From Gymnogyps californianus (lineage: Eukaryota > Chordata > Aves > Accipitriformes > Cathartidae): a stretch of DNA of 64,000 nt. How positions within the stretch are numbered: position 1 is the first letter of the stretch; the number at the start of each line of letters is the position of its first letter. The notes beneath the pieces are model-generated. The model was not told where the DNA came from, made no database searches, and saw only the letters and a program-made list of their open reading frames with translations. A program made the position numbers and the translations under genes. This document shows positions 44,710 through 59,000 of this stretch, one piece after another. The DNA lies in assembly GCF_018139145.2 (NCBI RefSeq), contig NC_059480.1:15562428-15626427 (forward strand), written 5' to 3'.

Positions 44710-46735
44710 ATCCCTCACCAGGAAACCTTTCGAGAGGGAAAGGGGATGCTGCCGTTTCACTTCTTTGGTGGTGAAGAGAAGCAAAGGATGTGGAGCTCAG
44801 AGTAAATCCCAATGGCCATTTTAGGGCAAAGAGATTTCTAGGATGGTTTTTCCTGTTGTGGCCCAGGAATTTCCTTCAGGACGTCAGAGGAGTCTCATGA
44901 TTGTGGCCAGCAAGAGTCCTCTGAGCTGAGGGGTGAGCACAGCTGAGCAGGTACGGCTGTCTCCTTGGCTATTGTCTGCACAGTCTGCTAAAAAGGAGTG
45001 CTCACTAACAACAAAACTGTCCTCTGGGTGAGTTGAACTAGGCAGTGTATTTAAAGCCCAGCGTTTCAACAGTCAGGTGAGCAAGCTGGTTGATTTAAAA
45101 GATCAGAGCAGCGGAAGATTTGTCATCTCTCTGGCTTCTGTTGACATGAAATAGTTAAGTCGGTGGAGCACTGTAATTCTGCTTTCTGTATCACCCCCTG
45201 TTTCAAGTCTGAAGTACTTGCAAAGCTTTGCAGTGGAAAGCCAAGGCAATTCTTGTGGTATTGAAAAAAAAGTGTATCCATGGAAACCCAGAAATCTGCT
45301 TTACCTGGGCACAGCTGGGCCCTGTTGCTTGGGAGAGCCCGGGCTGGGATCCTGGAGGGTAGGGACTGGCCTGTGCTCCCACCGACTGCGAGGGGAGGCA
45401 AGCGTGGTCAGCACCGCTGAACATTCACAGAACCGCACTTTTGGCAAGCGCGAGAGCACAATAGGAAGCTGCTGCTGAACAGGCAGGAAAGATGCTTTTA
45501 TAATCTCGGTGAAATTCCAGCATAAGGTTGGCAGTTCATTTGCGCATGAGTAGGTCTCTCATGCTGATTCATTTTCACTATGTAACGAGGCTGAAAGCCC
45601 CTTTCCATTGACATTCTCTCCAAAATAGCTGTGTTGTGCATGTATGGACAGCTGGCGTGTTCTTGAATGGACCAGAATAAAATGCCTTTTATCTACCTAA
45701 CTGTTCACGGAGGTTACAAATACGTTTCTGGCTAACAGCACACATGAGTTTATGGATACAAGGGAAAGGAGAAAGGGTAAGTAAATAATAACCAGTATTA
45801 TGGCAGAAACAATGGGAAGCTCACGCTGTTCCTCACCGTAATCAGAAGTGAACCTGCAAAGAACTGGAAAAGCATCAGAGAAACCTTAATGGTGCATTCC
45901 TTACGTCTCAAAGCTTCACTCATGGCGCTGGAAATTCGTTCAGGGCTTGTGCAAGGTCCAGGCAGTGCCTCGGTCCCCTGAACCTTGTGAGTGGTCTGTC
46001 ACGGGGCGGGTGTCTCGCACACTGCATGTTATTAGGCCTTGCCACAAACAGCTTTGGTCTTCTGCTGTAGGGGGGTCCTTAGCATGGTCTGGGACTGAGG
46101 CGATGCAGATCTCTACCCGCATTCATCAGAGTGTCACAGCTTCAGAGTTTGCAAAGACCCCAAGGAGAGTTTATGACAGGATCTCATTCTTCAGAAAGCT
46201 TTTATTAAGTTATGCTCTTGCTTAGCCCCCACAGGCAGGGGGCTGATGACAACCCTACTTCTTGTCCACTCCACCCTGACAGCAAGGAGGCAGCTCTCCT
46301 TCAAACAAACCCTTCTTTCAGTGCAGCACTCCCAAGGGGGACAATAGGGGTCATCCTTTTTACTACATGTGTCACCAGATGAGCTCAGTGTCTTTCTCTC
46401 CCCAGCTGGACGTGCCTTGCCAGAAGAGCAGTAAGAACTGTGTCCAGCTCAGTCAGCTAATCCCCTCCCCATGGAAGGATTTGGTAAGATGGTCTCATGA
46501 AGACCTGCCTGGGATGCTATAATTAATTCTGACTGCATCGGTCTATGGTTTGTACATCTATCAGAGGTGTGTATGTGATGGTGTGCAGCACACTTGTGCT
46601 GGCAAATTCTGTATGGACTTTGTGTTTTCCAAACAGCCTCTGAAGACAACACAGTCTGTTATGTGAGTTAGGACACATTTCAAGTTGTGTCTACAACATG
46701 AGATCTGAGAGATATTTTAGATGAACAAGTTCAAA
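44710..46735. other. Intergenic gap between PLAAT1 and the zonadhesin-like gene
   Basis: No exon with family similarity, RNA gene or clear repeat was recognised on either strand. Confidence 0.5.
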
Positions 46736-46756
46736 GGTTTTCAGCAAATGCAATGA

Positions 46757-46766
46757 TTTATTTATT
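46757..46766 (-). terminator. Polyadenylation signal of the zonadhesin-like gene
   Basis: Two overlapping minus-strand AATAAA hexamers (46761-46766 and 46757-46762) lie about 105 bases past the stop codon. They give a short 3' UTR ending near 46740. Confidence 0.6.
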
Positions 46767-46870
46767 ATTATTTCTTCTCAAAGTATTAGGAATACTATTA
46801 AAATACAAGAGCAGAAAGTAATACAAATGAATTGGAAAAATATTGCTAACTATAGGTATGTATTTTGCTG

Positions 46871-47003
46871 TCAATTTTGATCAAATGCAGCATTCACGAT
46901 GCAGCCATAATCTTGCTCATGTCCTCTGTCATCCAATATATCCCTGGAGTGTTTGAAAGAAGAATCCCTTGAAATCACAGCTATAGCCGTCTGTCTTTTC
47001 CTT
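46871..47003 (-). CDS. ZAN-like: Zonadhesin-like exon r (cytoplasmic tail, stop)
   Basis: Residues 982-1024. A basic stop-transfer stretch (RKRQ), then a tail containing YGCI, which fits a YxxPhi sorting motif, ending AAFDQN and TGA. Confidence 0.88.
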
Positions 47004-50000
47004 CTGTACAATGGAAAAAAAAAAAAGAACAACCATTTTTAATTTCTATTCTTAGCTGTAGTGAAAGGTCAAATAATAGTGTGAGCATGAATGAAGTCAG
47101 ATTTTGGAGAAGCCCAAATTTTGTGATAGTGATGCATATGCCCTGTGTAAAGGAAATGGCATATGTTCATTTCTGTAGAAAAAGCCGAGTTTCCCCTCAC
47201 ATTCCTCAAATGAGATCCTGAATGCTGTGGTTCCTTTCTGGTCCTGCAGGTATGTGAATAATGGGAGTTTTCAGGTTTACTGGTGCTAAGAGGTGTATGT
47301 GTCTTGACTCTGCTGAACATAGCAAAGCTGGGAAAAGCCTTACCTGTACAGGTACACTGTAGAGGAGATGAGAATGATGATAACAACTACGCCTGCCACA
47401 ACTCCAACGACGATGGCAACTGTATGGTCCTTAGGATCCTCTGTGGGAGGGTCTTCAGCTGAAGAAGAAATAAAAGCCCTGTCAGTGAAAGCTAACCATA
47501 CTGTGAACAGAAATTTTTTCTCAGCCTTTGCCTGTCTGCTTGGTTTATACTGTGTTCTCTGATGAATGTGGCTTTCTGGAGTGGTGTGTCAGACCCAGGT
47601 CCTGTATGCTCTACAGAGCCCTGCTGTCGTGCCTTCTAGCACCTCTCCGCTGGGGGATCTGACCCGTTCTTTCTGCTTGGATGACCACAGGCTGTCACCC
47701 CCCTGGGTTACTAATTTACAGCATGGAAATGAAGAGCAAGCTCAGTCTTCTCCATAATGACACCCATTTTTGAAAGTGGTGTGTGTAACGCAGATAGTGA
47801 AATCCAAAATAGTTTTATTACCTATCTTTTCAACCTCGCAGCTTGGTCCTGTGTACAGTTCTGAACATTCACAGTAGAAGTGGAGAGAGGTGCTGTTGGT
47901 AGTTTCAGAGCAAACTCCATCATTCTTACAAGGACTTGGCATACATGGTCCACCTAGCAAAAAGGAAGGAGAAACACTTCAGACTCTCAGATAATCCAAC
48001 CCTGAGAGAACTGTTCTTGCTTAGATTACACTGACTCCTAATGCTGGACATCCCCTGTATTTTAAGGTACATTACTTGTATTTGACAACAGGAATAAGGG
48101 AAAGAAACACTGTTTCTACAATGAAACATCAGAGCAAGATCCCTGCTATGCTTTTCTTCTGTACACACTCCGTTGCAATTATCCCCAATCCAGTGATGTC
48201 CTATAAGCAGTAAGTCAAGACTTCTTAGCATCAAAGACAATGTGATAGTGGTTGACTCACTCTTGTAGCATCCACGACTGTAGTTTGAAATGCCACAGAT
48301 TTCATCAGATCCACACACTATGTTAGAGCACGAGACAGTGGAGCTTTCTGTGCACTGGCATCTCTGAGAGCAGTCATCAGTGGTGAATGTTTCTCCAATC
48401 TGGAAGACATCAGTTAAATGTTAAAAAGTATCAAATAAAATCAGCCAGAAAAACCATGAATGGAGCACTGAGGCCCCATGCTACTCACTCTGATGCCTTC
48501 CTGATGAATAGCAACAGGGCAGTTTTGGGTTTTTTTTAGTAGTTTGTACAAAAAAGAAAGCAAGCAGTTTACTAATCCAGCTCTTTGAAACTGAAGGATG
48601 GCCCAAGAAAGAAGGCAAAACAAGAGTTTGGGGTATGAGATCCTAGCCCCAGGTGGGGCACATGTGCAACCAACAATGTCTAACTGTTGCTGGAGACAAG
48701 AGAGAGTGGCAGATGCATCACATCATGCCTCCAAGGAAATGTGAAAATGCTATGTGCCATTTTCCTGGCAAGTGCCGCCTGTTCATAGTAAGTGTCTCCC
48801 TCCTCCCATAAAACAATCTTTACTGGCTTAGGCCTTTTCTGTACCAAATCTCTAGTATTGAAACAGAAATCTGTGAGATTATGAAGCTGTTCTGTCCTGC
48901 AGCGACAATGGAGGATTCTCTGTATTCCTCAGAATCCAGCCTTGCTTGGGGCTCTCTTCATGTCATAGCCAACTCTACAGACTCTTAACCCTGCCTATAC
49001 CACTCTTCACTGAGAGGAGAGGGACCACAGCGACTGACAGAATTTCTCTGTAACTGGTGTGTTGTAAACTTTAGAGCCTATGAGGCTATTATTTAGCATA
49101 ATAAAGGTGAAGAATTAACATGGAGGTCAGAGTGTAATCATATACTTTCTCCAAGTGCCTGCCTTGAGTATTCTGGCAGGCAGAGTTTCAGAGGCAGACC
49201 AAGTGATCTACTCTCTCTTCCCTTCCTCCAGAGACCAGAATTTCATTAAACAATTGCTCTTTGTTTCTAATGCAAGATTACATGCTGAAGAGAATGAGGA
49301 GATTGTCAAAATTAGCAGCAGAAGATATTGTTTGGTGCTGCGGGAGCTGTCTGACCCACAGAGACACTGTACCTCATAATATTTGTTAAGGTATGTGCAG
49401 CCACATTGTCTGTAAGGCACACAATCAAAACCACTAAGAACATAGCCAGGGAGACATTCACAGCCTTCAAGACAAGGTGATTCGCACTCAGAGGGGCTGG
49501 TCAAGTCGCTGCAGGATGCTGGGCATGCAGACATGCATGAGCTGTAGTTGCTGTTGGCAGGACATGATATACCTGTAAAAATAAGGAGAGCGCAGTTATA
49601 GCAGGCTGCTGTGCATTACTTACTTACACAATGCCCTTGGAGATCCAGAGGACGTTACCATTTTGTAGGAGGCAATATGATGAACAGACATACACAGAGA
49701 TGTGCATACATATATAATAGTACTGAAGTCGTAAGCAAGCACTCCAAAGTCAGGAAATGCATCATCAAAGCTATTTGTATGCTGTGCTCTCATTCCTGGC
49801 ATTCACTGATCTCAAATAACTTCTCACACATTCAGGGTAGCCATCCCTGCAAGTACTAGAGCTGTTTCACAACTCTGGGAACTGTGTTTCACCAGGAATA
49901 CAAAGTCATATAACCTTGTGTGAAGCAGGGGAAGTATGGTTTGATGAATCTCCCAACTTGAAAAAAAAAAATTAGGAAAAAAAGGTTTGAGATTATTGTA

Positions 50001-53000
50001 AGTTTTATTTCAGCATTTTTTTAGTCTGAAAGATTCGGAGTTTTCAGCTGAATCTTTTTTATCTTGAAATTCCACAGGCAAAAAAGAGAATTAGTGTATT
50101 TTGTAGATTTAAAAAGAGATTGAAATGAAATGTTTTTTCTTCAGATTTGTGGCTTGTGATGCTCTCCAAAATTTTAACTTTTTTGCTCAGTTGGGAATGG
50201 GGACATTTTTTTCTCTCACAAAACTTCTGACAACAGGGGAGCTGACAGCTCTGCTTTCCTAAGTAGCTTTCTAAGCTGGGGTCTAAATGTGAAAGTCAGC
50301 ATAGGACACAGAAGAGAGGGCAGAAGAGCAAGTGTGCATGCTAAACTGTGAACAATGATTGAAGTGTGAATCAAAATGCTTTTACTCCCTGAGAAGCTTT
50401 CATATATGGTGCATCTAGCAAAAGCCTCAAATCTCAGATTTTGAGTCCTTTAGGCAGAAACCGTACTTTCTGGTTCTTCCTGTGCTTACCACAAACTGTC
50501 TGTTGCCTCCAGCCTTCCATACCGACTCCTTGCTGCTGACAAGCCAGCACGTAGTCCTCCAGACTGCGACATAAGGTAGCATCCTCATCTCCTTCCACAC
50601 ACATATCAAACAGGCAGCTCCTATGTGCAACATGAGAAAGTGTTCATTCCCAATACCTTTGTTATTGTTTATTTTCATCTGCTTTTCTGCCTGACTCTGA
50701 GTTAGTTCCGTTTTCCTGTATCTGGCTGACAGGAAAACAGAGGAATAAAAAAAACCCCAGCCACATGATTGGGAAGATCAGGTCATTTGTTGTGCAGCTG
50801 CTGCTAACATGCGAGGTATTCATATATGAACAAGCAATAAACAGGTACCTGACTGCTTGTCACAGTAAGTTATTTTTTGCTATCTGCTTCTGTTTTGGGC
50901 TAGCATGGCTACATCTTGCTTATAGAGCACTTTTTAGTGCTGCTAAGTCTTATAGCTGGACTACACACTTCTTTGAATACATAGGTGCCCTCCCCATGTC
51001 CATATGCCTTGAATATTGACACAGAATTCTGGTTTACCCAGTGTTTGTTTGCCAGTGCTACCTTCTCAGCTTTGCTCATCATCTGAATATCCGTGGCCTG
51101 ATTTTCAGAGGCAATGAGATCTGAGATGAATGGGATCTGCAAGTATGCAGCACCTCAGAAAAATCAGGCAACCACTAAGAAGGTAGGACAGGCTGCCCAA
51201 CCAAATTCTGGAGTGAGGAGAAAAAAGTAGGCTTATGTTAAGAATCAGGATATGTACATTGAAGCCAGTGGTCCAGTTTATTTGGCTTAAGATACCTTCA
51301 CATTCTTCTCACAGCTAAGAGGGACGTTGAGGTGGGCATTATCTATCTTTAAACATTAGGTACAACTATATGACTAAAGAAAACTGGCAGCTACTTGGCA
51401 ATTTTGTGATTGATGATGGATGAATGGTGAATGTGGGGATGAATCAACAGGTTTCATACAGCTCAAAATTAGGTGTGTAGGAATTGTATATGTAGGAGGC
51501 CAGAGCAGTCTTGAGCTTTTAAGAGCTTTCTAGAGCTAACAGAAAAGTGAAACTCTAAATAGATGGAAAGACAGATCATCACAATTATTTAAAAATAAAT
51601 AAGGGGATTTAAATATATCAATAATGGAATCACTGGGCCCAGTTCTCCAAAGCCACTTTCTATCCTCAGTTCCTATTAATACCCTGGAGACTGAAGATGC
51701 AAAGTTCTTGTCAGAAAGTAGCACCAAAATGATTTTGCAAATGGGGAGAACAACTGCAGTAGACACTTACGTGAAATAGAAATTTGGTGAGACCATAGAA
51801 TGACACTTTGCGAAAGGACCATTTGAGTCAGTCAGGATTTGACATCTCGAAGTTCTGTTTTCTTGCTTCAGTTGATTTTCACTGCAGCCTTGGAAGAGCC
51901 CTGGATCTGGTTCCTCCTCAGACACATCTGTTGAGTTAACATCTCGTCTGTAAATGAAGTCATTATGAAACCATCAGTTCTCTGTACATCCAGCATTCAT
52001 GGTACTACTCTCTAACACCACAAGAGTACTTCTGCCTTGTGGTGTAAGTGTAAGCTTATTTCTCTCTCATGATTTATCCTGAATGGGAAGGAGACAGATA
52101 AAGCAAATCAAAGATGTACTAAAAGACTTCCTACCATCTCAGAGATTTATGGGTATTTAAATCAAAAGGGATATCTGTAGTTATCTCTTTGGAAATTCTG
52201 CACGACACGGGCTTCATCCAATGCCTCCTTCATCCAATCTATGCAATAAAACTTGAATGTTAGTCAGAATGATGCAGCTGGAATAGGCCACTATTTCTTG
52301 GACAGATACTCACTTTCACTGAACAACTGGCTGCATGCCTGAAGTGCCAGAATTCTCCTGCAGGCATAGCCTCCAGAGCCCCTTTATGCTCAACACTAGC
52401 CTACATACTGCTTTCTAGCATTCTGGCAGACAAGTTTTTGCAGCCAAATTACATCCTGACAGCTAGTACAATTCCATTTACTTGCTGAAAAAGTTCTGTG
52501 GTAGTGGCTAAGCAACCTCCAAAGGTCTTTCAAAGCAAATTGAGAAGGAAGGGATGGGAAGGGAAAGGAGGAAAGGAGGGGAGGGGAGGAAAAGAAGGAA
52601 GGAAGGCAAGGAAAAGGAGGAAAGGAAGCAAGGAAACTTCTTTCCCTACCTGTTTCAATGTTTTGTATGGACTATTTAGCACAGAATTTGCCTGACCACA
52701 AAGATCATGCTCATTTATACTCAAAAGAATGTCCTTACTTTTTGTGTACTGGCAGAAAACACTAGACAGCCATGAAAGTAAGGAAATCAGAGTCTTCAAG
52801 AACCTCTTCTGGGAGGAACTGTGAATTCATCTTGATGGATTTCAAGGCTACCTTCATGTTCCAGAGGGAGGGATGACACTGAACCAGGATTTGCCCTCCC
52901 TCAGGCCCATCCAGCACCACATGATGTATTTATCTTTGCCAGGAACCATGAGCTGGCAAAGATCTTATTCATCCCTGTGCCCTAGCAGTTGCAATGGCTG

Positions 53001-56000
53001 TGACTCCAAAGAGGAATACTGAACTGGAGTAATACAGTGATAGTTCAGGCCTGTTTTGGCTAGACAGAAGGGCACCGATAGTTCACCTTAGTGATGAGCA
53101 GAAAAAGTCCCTACACACAGACCAAGGGAGGAAGAAAGACCAGAAATAAGACAATGTAGTTATTCCTGGATATTAGCTATCGCTTAATTCACTCACTTCC
53201 AGTGGCTGTGCTTGCCATGGATATTAAGTAGAAAATTAAGTACCTGAGACGAGAGGTTCTTCTTCTCAAAGGAACTTTCCAGCTCTCACCAAATGCATTC
53301 ACATTCTTCACCCAAACACCATCTGGTTTTGTGAAGTCATTTCTATGTCTCCCATCAAAGTTACCACATAAGCCTTCCACTCTGTTTCTGTAGGTGTTGG
53401 CCAGCTTTATATCTAGGGAAGTTCAGAAGAAAAAAAAGCTATTACACAGAAATCTTTGCTTCTGAGTGTATGGAAGAGGTGGAAAGCAGTGCCAAGTACC
53501 ACATTTCATGATTCAGTTTTGACTAGGTAATGTGACATGGGCCTCATACGTAGGATATGAACACAGCCCTGAACATAGATGTTCATACATGTATTCACAG
53601 GACTGTTTCTGTGCTCTGCAACATGTATCATGAAAAAAGTAATTTCTTGCAGCCAATAAGGTATTATATAACATGACATCACCGCCTGAGTGCTCTTAGT
53701 GCATACTGGTTACTGCTTTGCAACAAACTGAATGCACCACCCACTTTTTGCCCTTCACTTACAATCCACTTGCTCGTTGAGAAACAGAATTCCTATAAAA
53801 CAGACCTTTTCTTTCTGCAGTTGGAATTTTAGGGTTTGGAATGATGGTCATGTCTATAAATGGCCTGGCACTTTCACCATACACTCAGAAATAACATGGC
53901 TATATTCTGTTGTAAATCAGGAGTAACTCTGCTTTGAACGGAGGAGGTAATGTGAGTTCAACTTACATGAGTTGTGTATATGTGATATAAGAGTCCTGCT
54001 GAGAAACACTAAATAATGGGATTATCTGGAACAGGCTTGAGAGGAAGCATGTAAAAGGATGCCCTCACAGCTGTATAGCTTGAGGACCTCAGTCCTATGA
54101 CTAGGTTAAGCTGCCAAAGGGGCAGATCCAGACTTCACCCCATCATCCTGATCAGCAATTTTACATGATTTGCTTTCGTTTTTATCACTCAGGCCTTACT
54201 TAACATGAAAAAAAGTAGAACAGTCTGACTCTACATCTCATTTCTCCTAAGTTCAGGTGGATCCCGATAAAGAAATGCCAGTTTTATGGTTCTTCTGGTT
54301 CCTGGGAAACACTTTTTGTTTTAATTTTCTGGAAGTTCCTATTACAAAGGGCCATAGACTCAAAGGGTGAAGGTTTCTAATTTTGCCTTGAGTTTAGACC
54401 TCCTTTGGAATGAGAACATTTTTTGAGACAGTGCATAAATATTCTTGCAGATTGTCTTAGTATCACTTACCTGCATTTTGATTGCCATCAAAGCTCAGGT
54501 ATAAGCCAAAATCTGTCTCCAGGTAAATTCTTGTTGTCCTCTGATATATACGAATACCTTCATGAGGACGAGCAGGTGGTCTCACCCTCACACCATCCAA
54601 CTAACAGGGAAAGAATAAGTTACAATTCATAATATATAGGCCAAATTCAAATCTGACTTCAGTACAGGTCAATGCTACGAAGGAACACTCCTCTTCTCTG
54701 GTTTTATGATAAATGTATCAGATAATTTAACCAGGTAAAAGACTCAGTATTCAATTTTTTAAAGTTAACAAAATCATGTATTGAGGAAAGTGATCTGGAC
54801 ACAGTATTTTCATATCATCCTAAGACATTTCTATTATTGAGCTAAAAATGTATATATGAACTATGTATACTCTTATGCACCAATAGGAAGGAAATGAAGT
54901 TTTCCTAGCATAATTCACACTTTTCTTTTCCCTACCACTGATAAAAATTTGTATGGCTTTATTGTAAGTCTTGGGATATTTGGTGTTTTATTCCTAAATC
55001 TCTATTTATTCATTTATTTGTTTGAAGTGGAATTATATCCTTCATAGCTATAGAGAAAAAAGACTTGACACAACTGAAAAATCACATTTGTGATTGCCCC
55101 ATAGCACTGCTGTAATAACACAGTTAGCTTTAATACTTAAATTCTTGAAAACAGACATTTATTACTCAAAGGTGTTTTACTCCAAGAGAGGGCCTTTCTC
55201 TCTGCTCTGCAGTCAGCGAGAGACTTACCACAACCTGCTTGTTCTGCCTGAATCGCACTGTGTGATTGTAAACATTGACGAGAATCTCTTTCAGGTAAGT
55301 AATGTGTCGTCTTCGATGAAAAGGATAGTTCATGCCTTCAATGCTGAACTGCGTCAGAGTATCAGGTAGGTCAGGGATGGTCTGAGCCAGAATATACGTG
55401 TATTTCCCTTGAAAGTGGTGCACCAGACCGTCAAAGGTGTGGTAGTGTGGGTCGCCCATGATCTGGCATTTCCCAAAACCTAAAGGGGAAGAGCTTCATT
55501 ATTCTCCAGTCTGAATGTGCATGTGCCACATTCCATGCATGGATCAGTTTAAAATAATTTAGATAAAAATGAGTGCTGCTAGCATGCAGGTCTCTTAAAG
55601 TAAAGCTGGGTGCTCAGGCGTCACCCTAGTGAATGGGCACTCAAATGGAGAGACGGACAGAGAAACTTATTCCTCTGCTGAGAACCAGTGTGAGCCAACT
55701 GAACTGAGGCAGAACATTATGGTTTATAGGCTTTATAGAGACTAAGTTGTGCACATTGGTCCTCTGCAGAGGAATGACTCTGCCACACAGCATGGCTTGC
55801 AGTGGGCTCTTAGAGACGTCAGTTTCATAATCCTCAGCAATGTGTTGCTACAAAATTATTGGAACATGAAAAGCAATGTCTAATTTTGGCTGGCTCACTG
55901 CTGTCACACTGATTTCTTCTGAGGTTACTAAATTGATCATTGGGTTCACCGGACCTAACAATCAGATGCAGCGACTATTGTCTAAGTATTCTCCTTGACC

Positions 56001-59000
56001 ATTGAGTGCAGAGCAAACCGTTATCCCAGGAGCAAGGCTCTCCTTAAGACTGCTGGGGTGTCTCTGCTGTGGTATTTTGCCAAAATGGAGCAGGGGGAAG
56101 CTGGATTTGCATTATGCTGTTGTACTGATCATCAATACAGTAGGACCTATGCCATACTATTCTTCAAAATTGAAGTGTAGAGTCACTAGGCAACAAGCTA
56201 TCTCCTAAACAATCCAATTTACCTAGAGAATATGGGATTAACTTTGCTTAGCCAAAGCAACTATTGAATAAAAAGCACCAAAGTTCTCTGACTGGCCTAT
56301 TAGGTATCTGTTCAGATCTTCTCTGTCCTGTTTTGCCTTTATTTTTTTCTGTTCTCAAATCAACGTGCAATGGAAAAAACAGGATCATTGCCAAAGGATT
56401 CACAGACATATCTGAGTTTTGGTTTTGGTAGACGCAGTGCAAATCTTTTTTTTTTTTTTTAATTTAAACTAGCCAGACTGAACTGTCAAATTTCTAGATG
56501 TAAGTAAATTTTCAAACTCTTGTTCCACTTCCCTCTACAAATTCTCTGTCTTGTACTGGAACTTTCTATTCTAAGAACTTTTTGTGTTCAATAATGTGTC
56601 GTCAATAGCACTGTCAGAGCTGCCTTCTTTCCCTGTGGAAAAGACTGGAAGTGCCATGGAAGAAAGAATGGATACCAACATCCTTCCTCCTTCTCCAGCC
56701 CTCATGGAACACCAAGTGAAGACCTGCGTGCACATACCTGTTGGATTGCACTTGTGTTTTCCATTTTTGATCACGCAGGTTTCTTTAGAATCACAGCTAT
56801 AGCTCTGACATTTGATGACACCATTCTTCTGACACTGGCATCTTTTGGTGCAGTGTGGAGTTATCCAGGTTTCCCCAGCCTGGACACAAGTTGTGTTAAT
56901 AATATGTTATCAAGGTGGTCAGCTTTGCAATGCAATAAAAGTTCAATAGCAAAGGGTGTGGGGGCTGGCTAGGTGCAACCTGTCCAGTTGGTGATTCCAC
57001 AACTGGTCAATCCAGGTGTAGTCTCACCAAGAGGCTGGGAAGGGGGATCCTAGTCCATTTATCTTGTCTTCGACATGAGAATTTGAACACAAAACAGGAC
57101 TAGGACAGACTGCCCGAATAATTCTGATCAATTGACTCGTTTCGAATATGCCTCAATTTTGGCCTCAGGTGCAAAGTACCAAGCTCCTGCATCTCCTAAT
57201 ACCCGAGCCTGCAGCTTTTACTAATCAGATGAAAAGTATTTAAGAGGTAGACCCTCAAGATTTCTCTCTCTCTCTCATTCAGATGTACAGGAGACCAACT
57301 TTCTACAAGCTTTGCAGCCAGAGGTTTGCTCCACAGACAAACTACTTACACTGTAGTAATTGTTGTCATCATCCCTGCAGCCACAACTGCTCAGAGGTAC
57401 ACAATTGCCATTACTGAGCACATAATTATCATCACACTCACACCCCTCTGTGCACTCTTCTGTCTTCTCACAAAGGGAAGAGGCAAAAATGTCATTGCAT
57501 GATGATGGGCAGGTGGAGACACAGTCCGTGTAATGGCTGTGGGGTAGACAGGGCAGTGCTGTGTGGGTGAAGGGAATAGAACCAGCGTTATTAAATACAT
57601 TTAGAAAGTGCACTGCAAACACACGTGTCTGCCTGAAAGCTACAACTTGGCCTATAAAATGGTAGTATAGAATTGCCTTTTAATAGCTGATTTTGATCGT
57701 CAACCAGTTTTGATTTTTTTATATTTTATTTAAAAAAACAGCACAAACAAAACAGAGAACCCTCTCTGGAGCTGCTATTCAGTTCTATTACAGGTATGCT
57801 TGAACTGGTGGCACCTGGTGCTAGACCAGAATCATTCAGATTCAGTGTTCCAGTTCAGCTGCAAATGCCTCTTTGGGCACTGCTGAAAATGAGAATCTTT
57901 AGGGCAAATTCCTTAAAATGTTCAACCCTCTAGTGATGCAAAAGAGGTGTATATTTAGCTTAACCACAGACATAAACACATGCAAGAACAATAGATATGC
58001 ATTGTCAGACTGAAGATTCATCTAGCTCTATACCCTATTTCTGCCAATGACTAGAGATGCGTAAGGAGACAGTTCAAGAAACAGGGTAGCATGACAAAGT
58101 GTTCGTTTGTCCAGTATTTTCCTCCATTCGTGGCAAGGAGGCAACTAGGAATTTCTGATGGACCTATTCAACATTCATCTGGCTTGGTTTTTAACCAGTT
58201 GTTTTGTCCTCCACAACATTATGAGATAATTAAGCCCACAATGTAATACTAAATTGTGAAAAAACAACAAAAAGAAACCCACTGTGTAATCTTTACTCAT
58301 TTTTACATAATTTGTTTGTAGCTTTATTGAATGGGTGGAGTGAGGCACATACATACACTGGAAATTACTCCGAGAACGTGGCCCTTAATAAGCAACTGGC
58401 CAAATTGCCAGTTTTCATTCAAAACACAGTGGGTGGCATTGAGCCCTGTGTCCTAACACAGTATCCCACTTAGTTTTAGTCTTCTGGTTATATTATTTCT
58501 CCATTTTAGGCTCCTTGCAATACCTCATGGCACTCATTTGGCTACTAAAGCCATTCTAACTCCACATTACTATCCATAACTTGTCTAGTCCTGAGTTATC
58601 ACTGGGTTTAGCTCAACGTGAACACAGTTCAGTGCAACAATGGAGTCATAAAATCATAATAATAGAATTGCATTTTGTGAGAATTTGGGTTTAATTTTCT
58701 TTTACATAACTTGTTCACCTAATACTGCTAATCTGTTTGCATGCTATCAGCCATCCAAGTTTGTTTTTTCACTTGCTTGTGCACTTACGACAGAATGTGC
58801 TATTCCTCCATTTAATGGTGATTCCATGATTCCTGCAGGTGTCCACATAGACTTGAACTATGTCGCAGAGAGTGGACTTCATGCCATCATACTGGCACAT
58901 GTCATAGATGCAGATCTGTATGAAGTCTTCAGGCTTGACTAGATTATGACATGCTTTGAATTTGTCTGATTTTAGGACATTGCACTGGCTTTCAATGACT

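Noticed and set aside
43712..44812. 366-codon minus-strand frame in the PLAAT1 CpG island
   Set aside because: Composition-driven open frame overlapping the promoter; no domain and competing frames on both strands.
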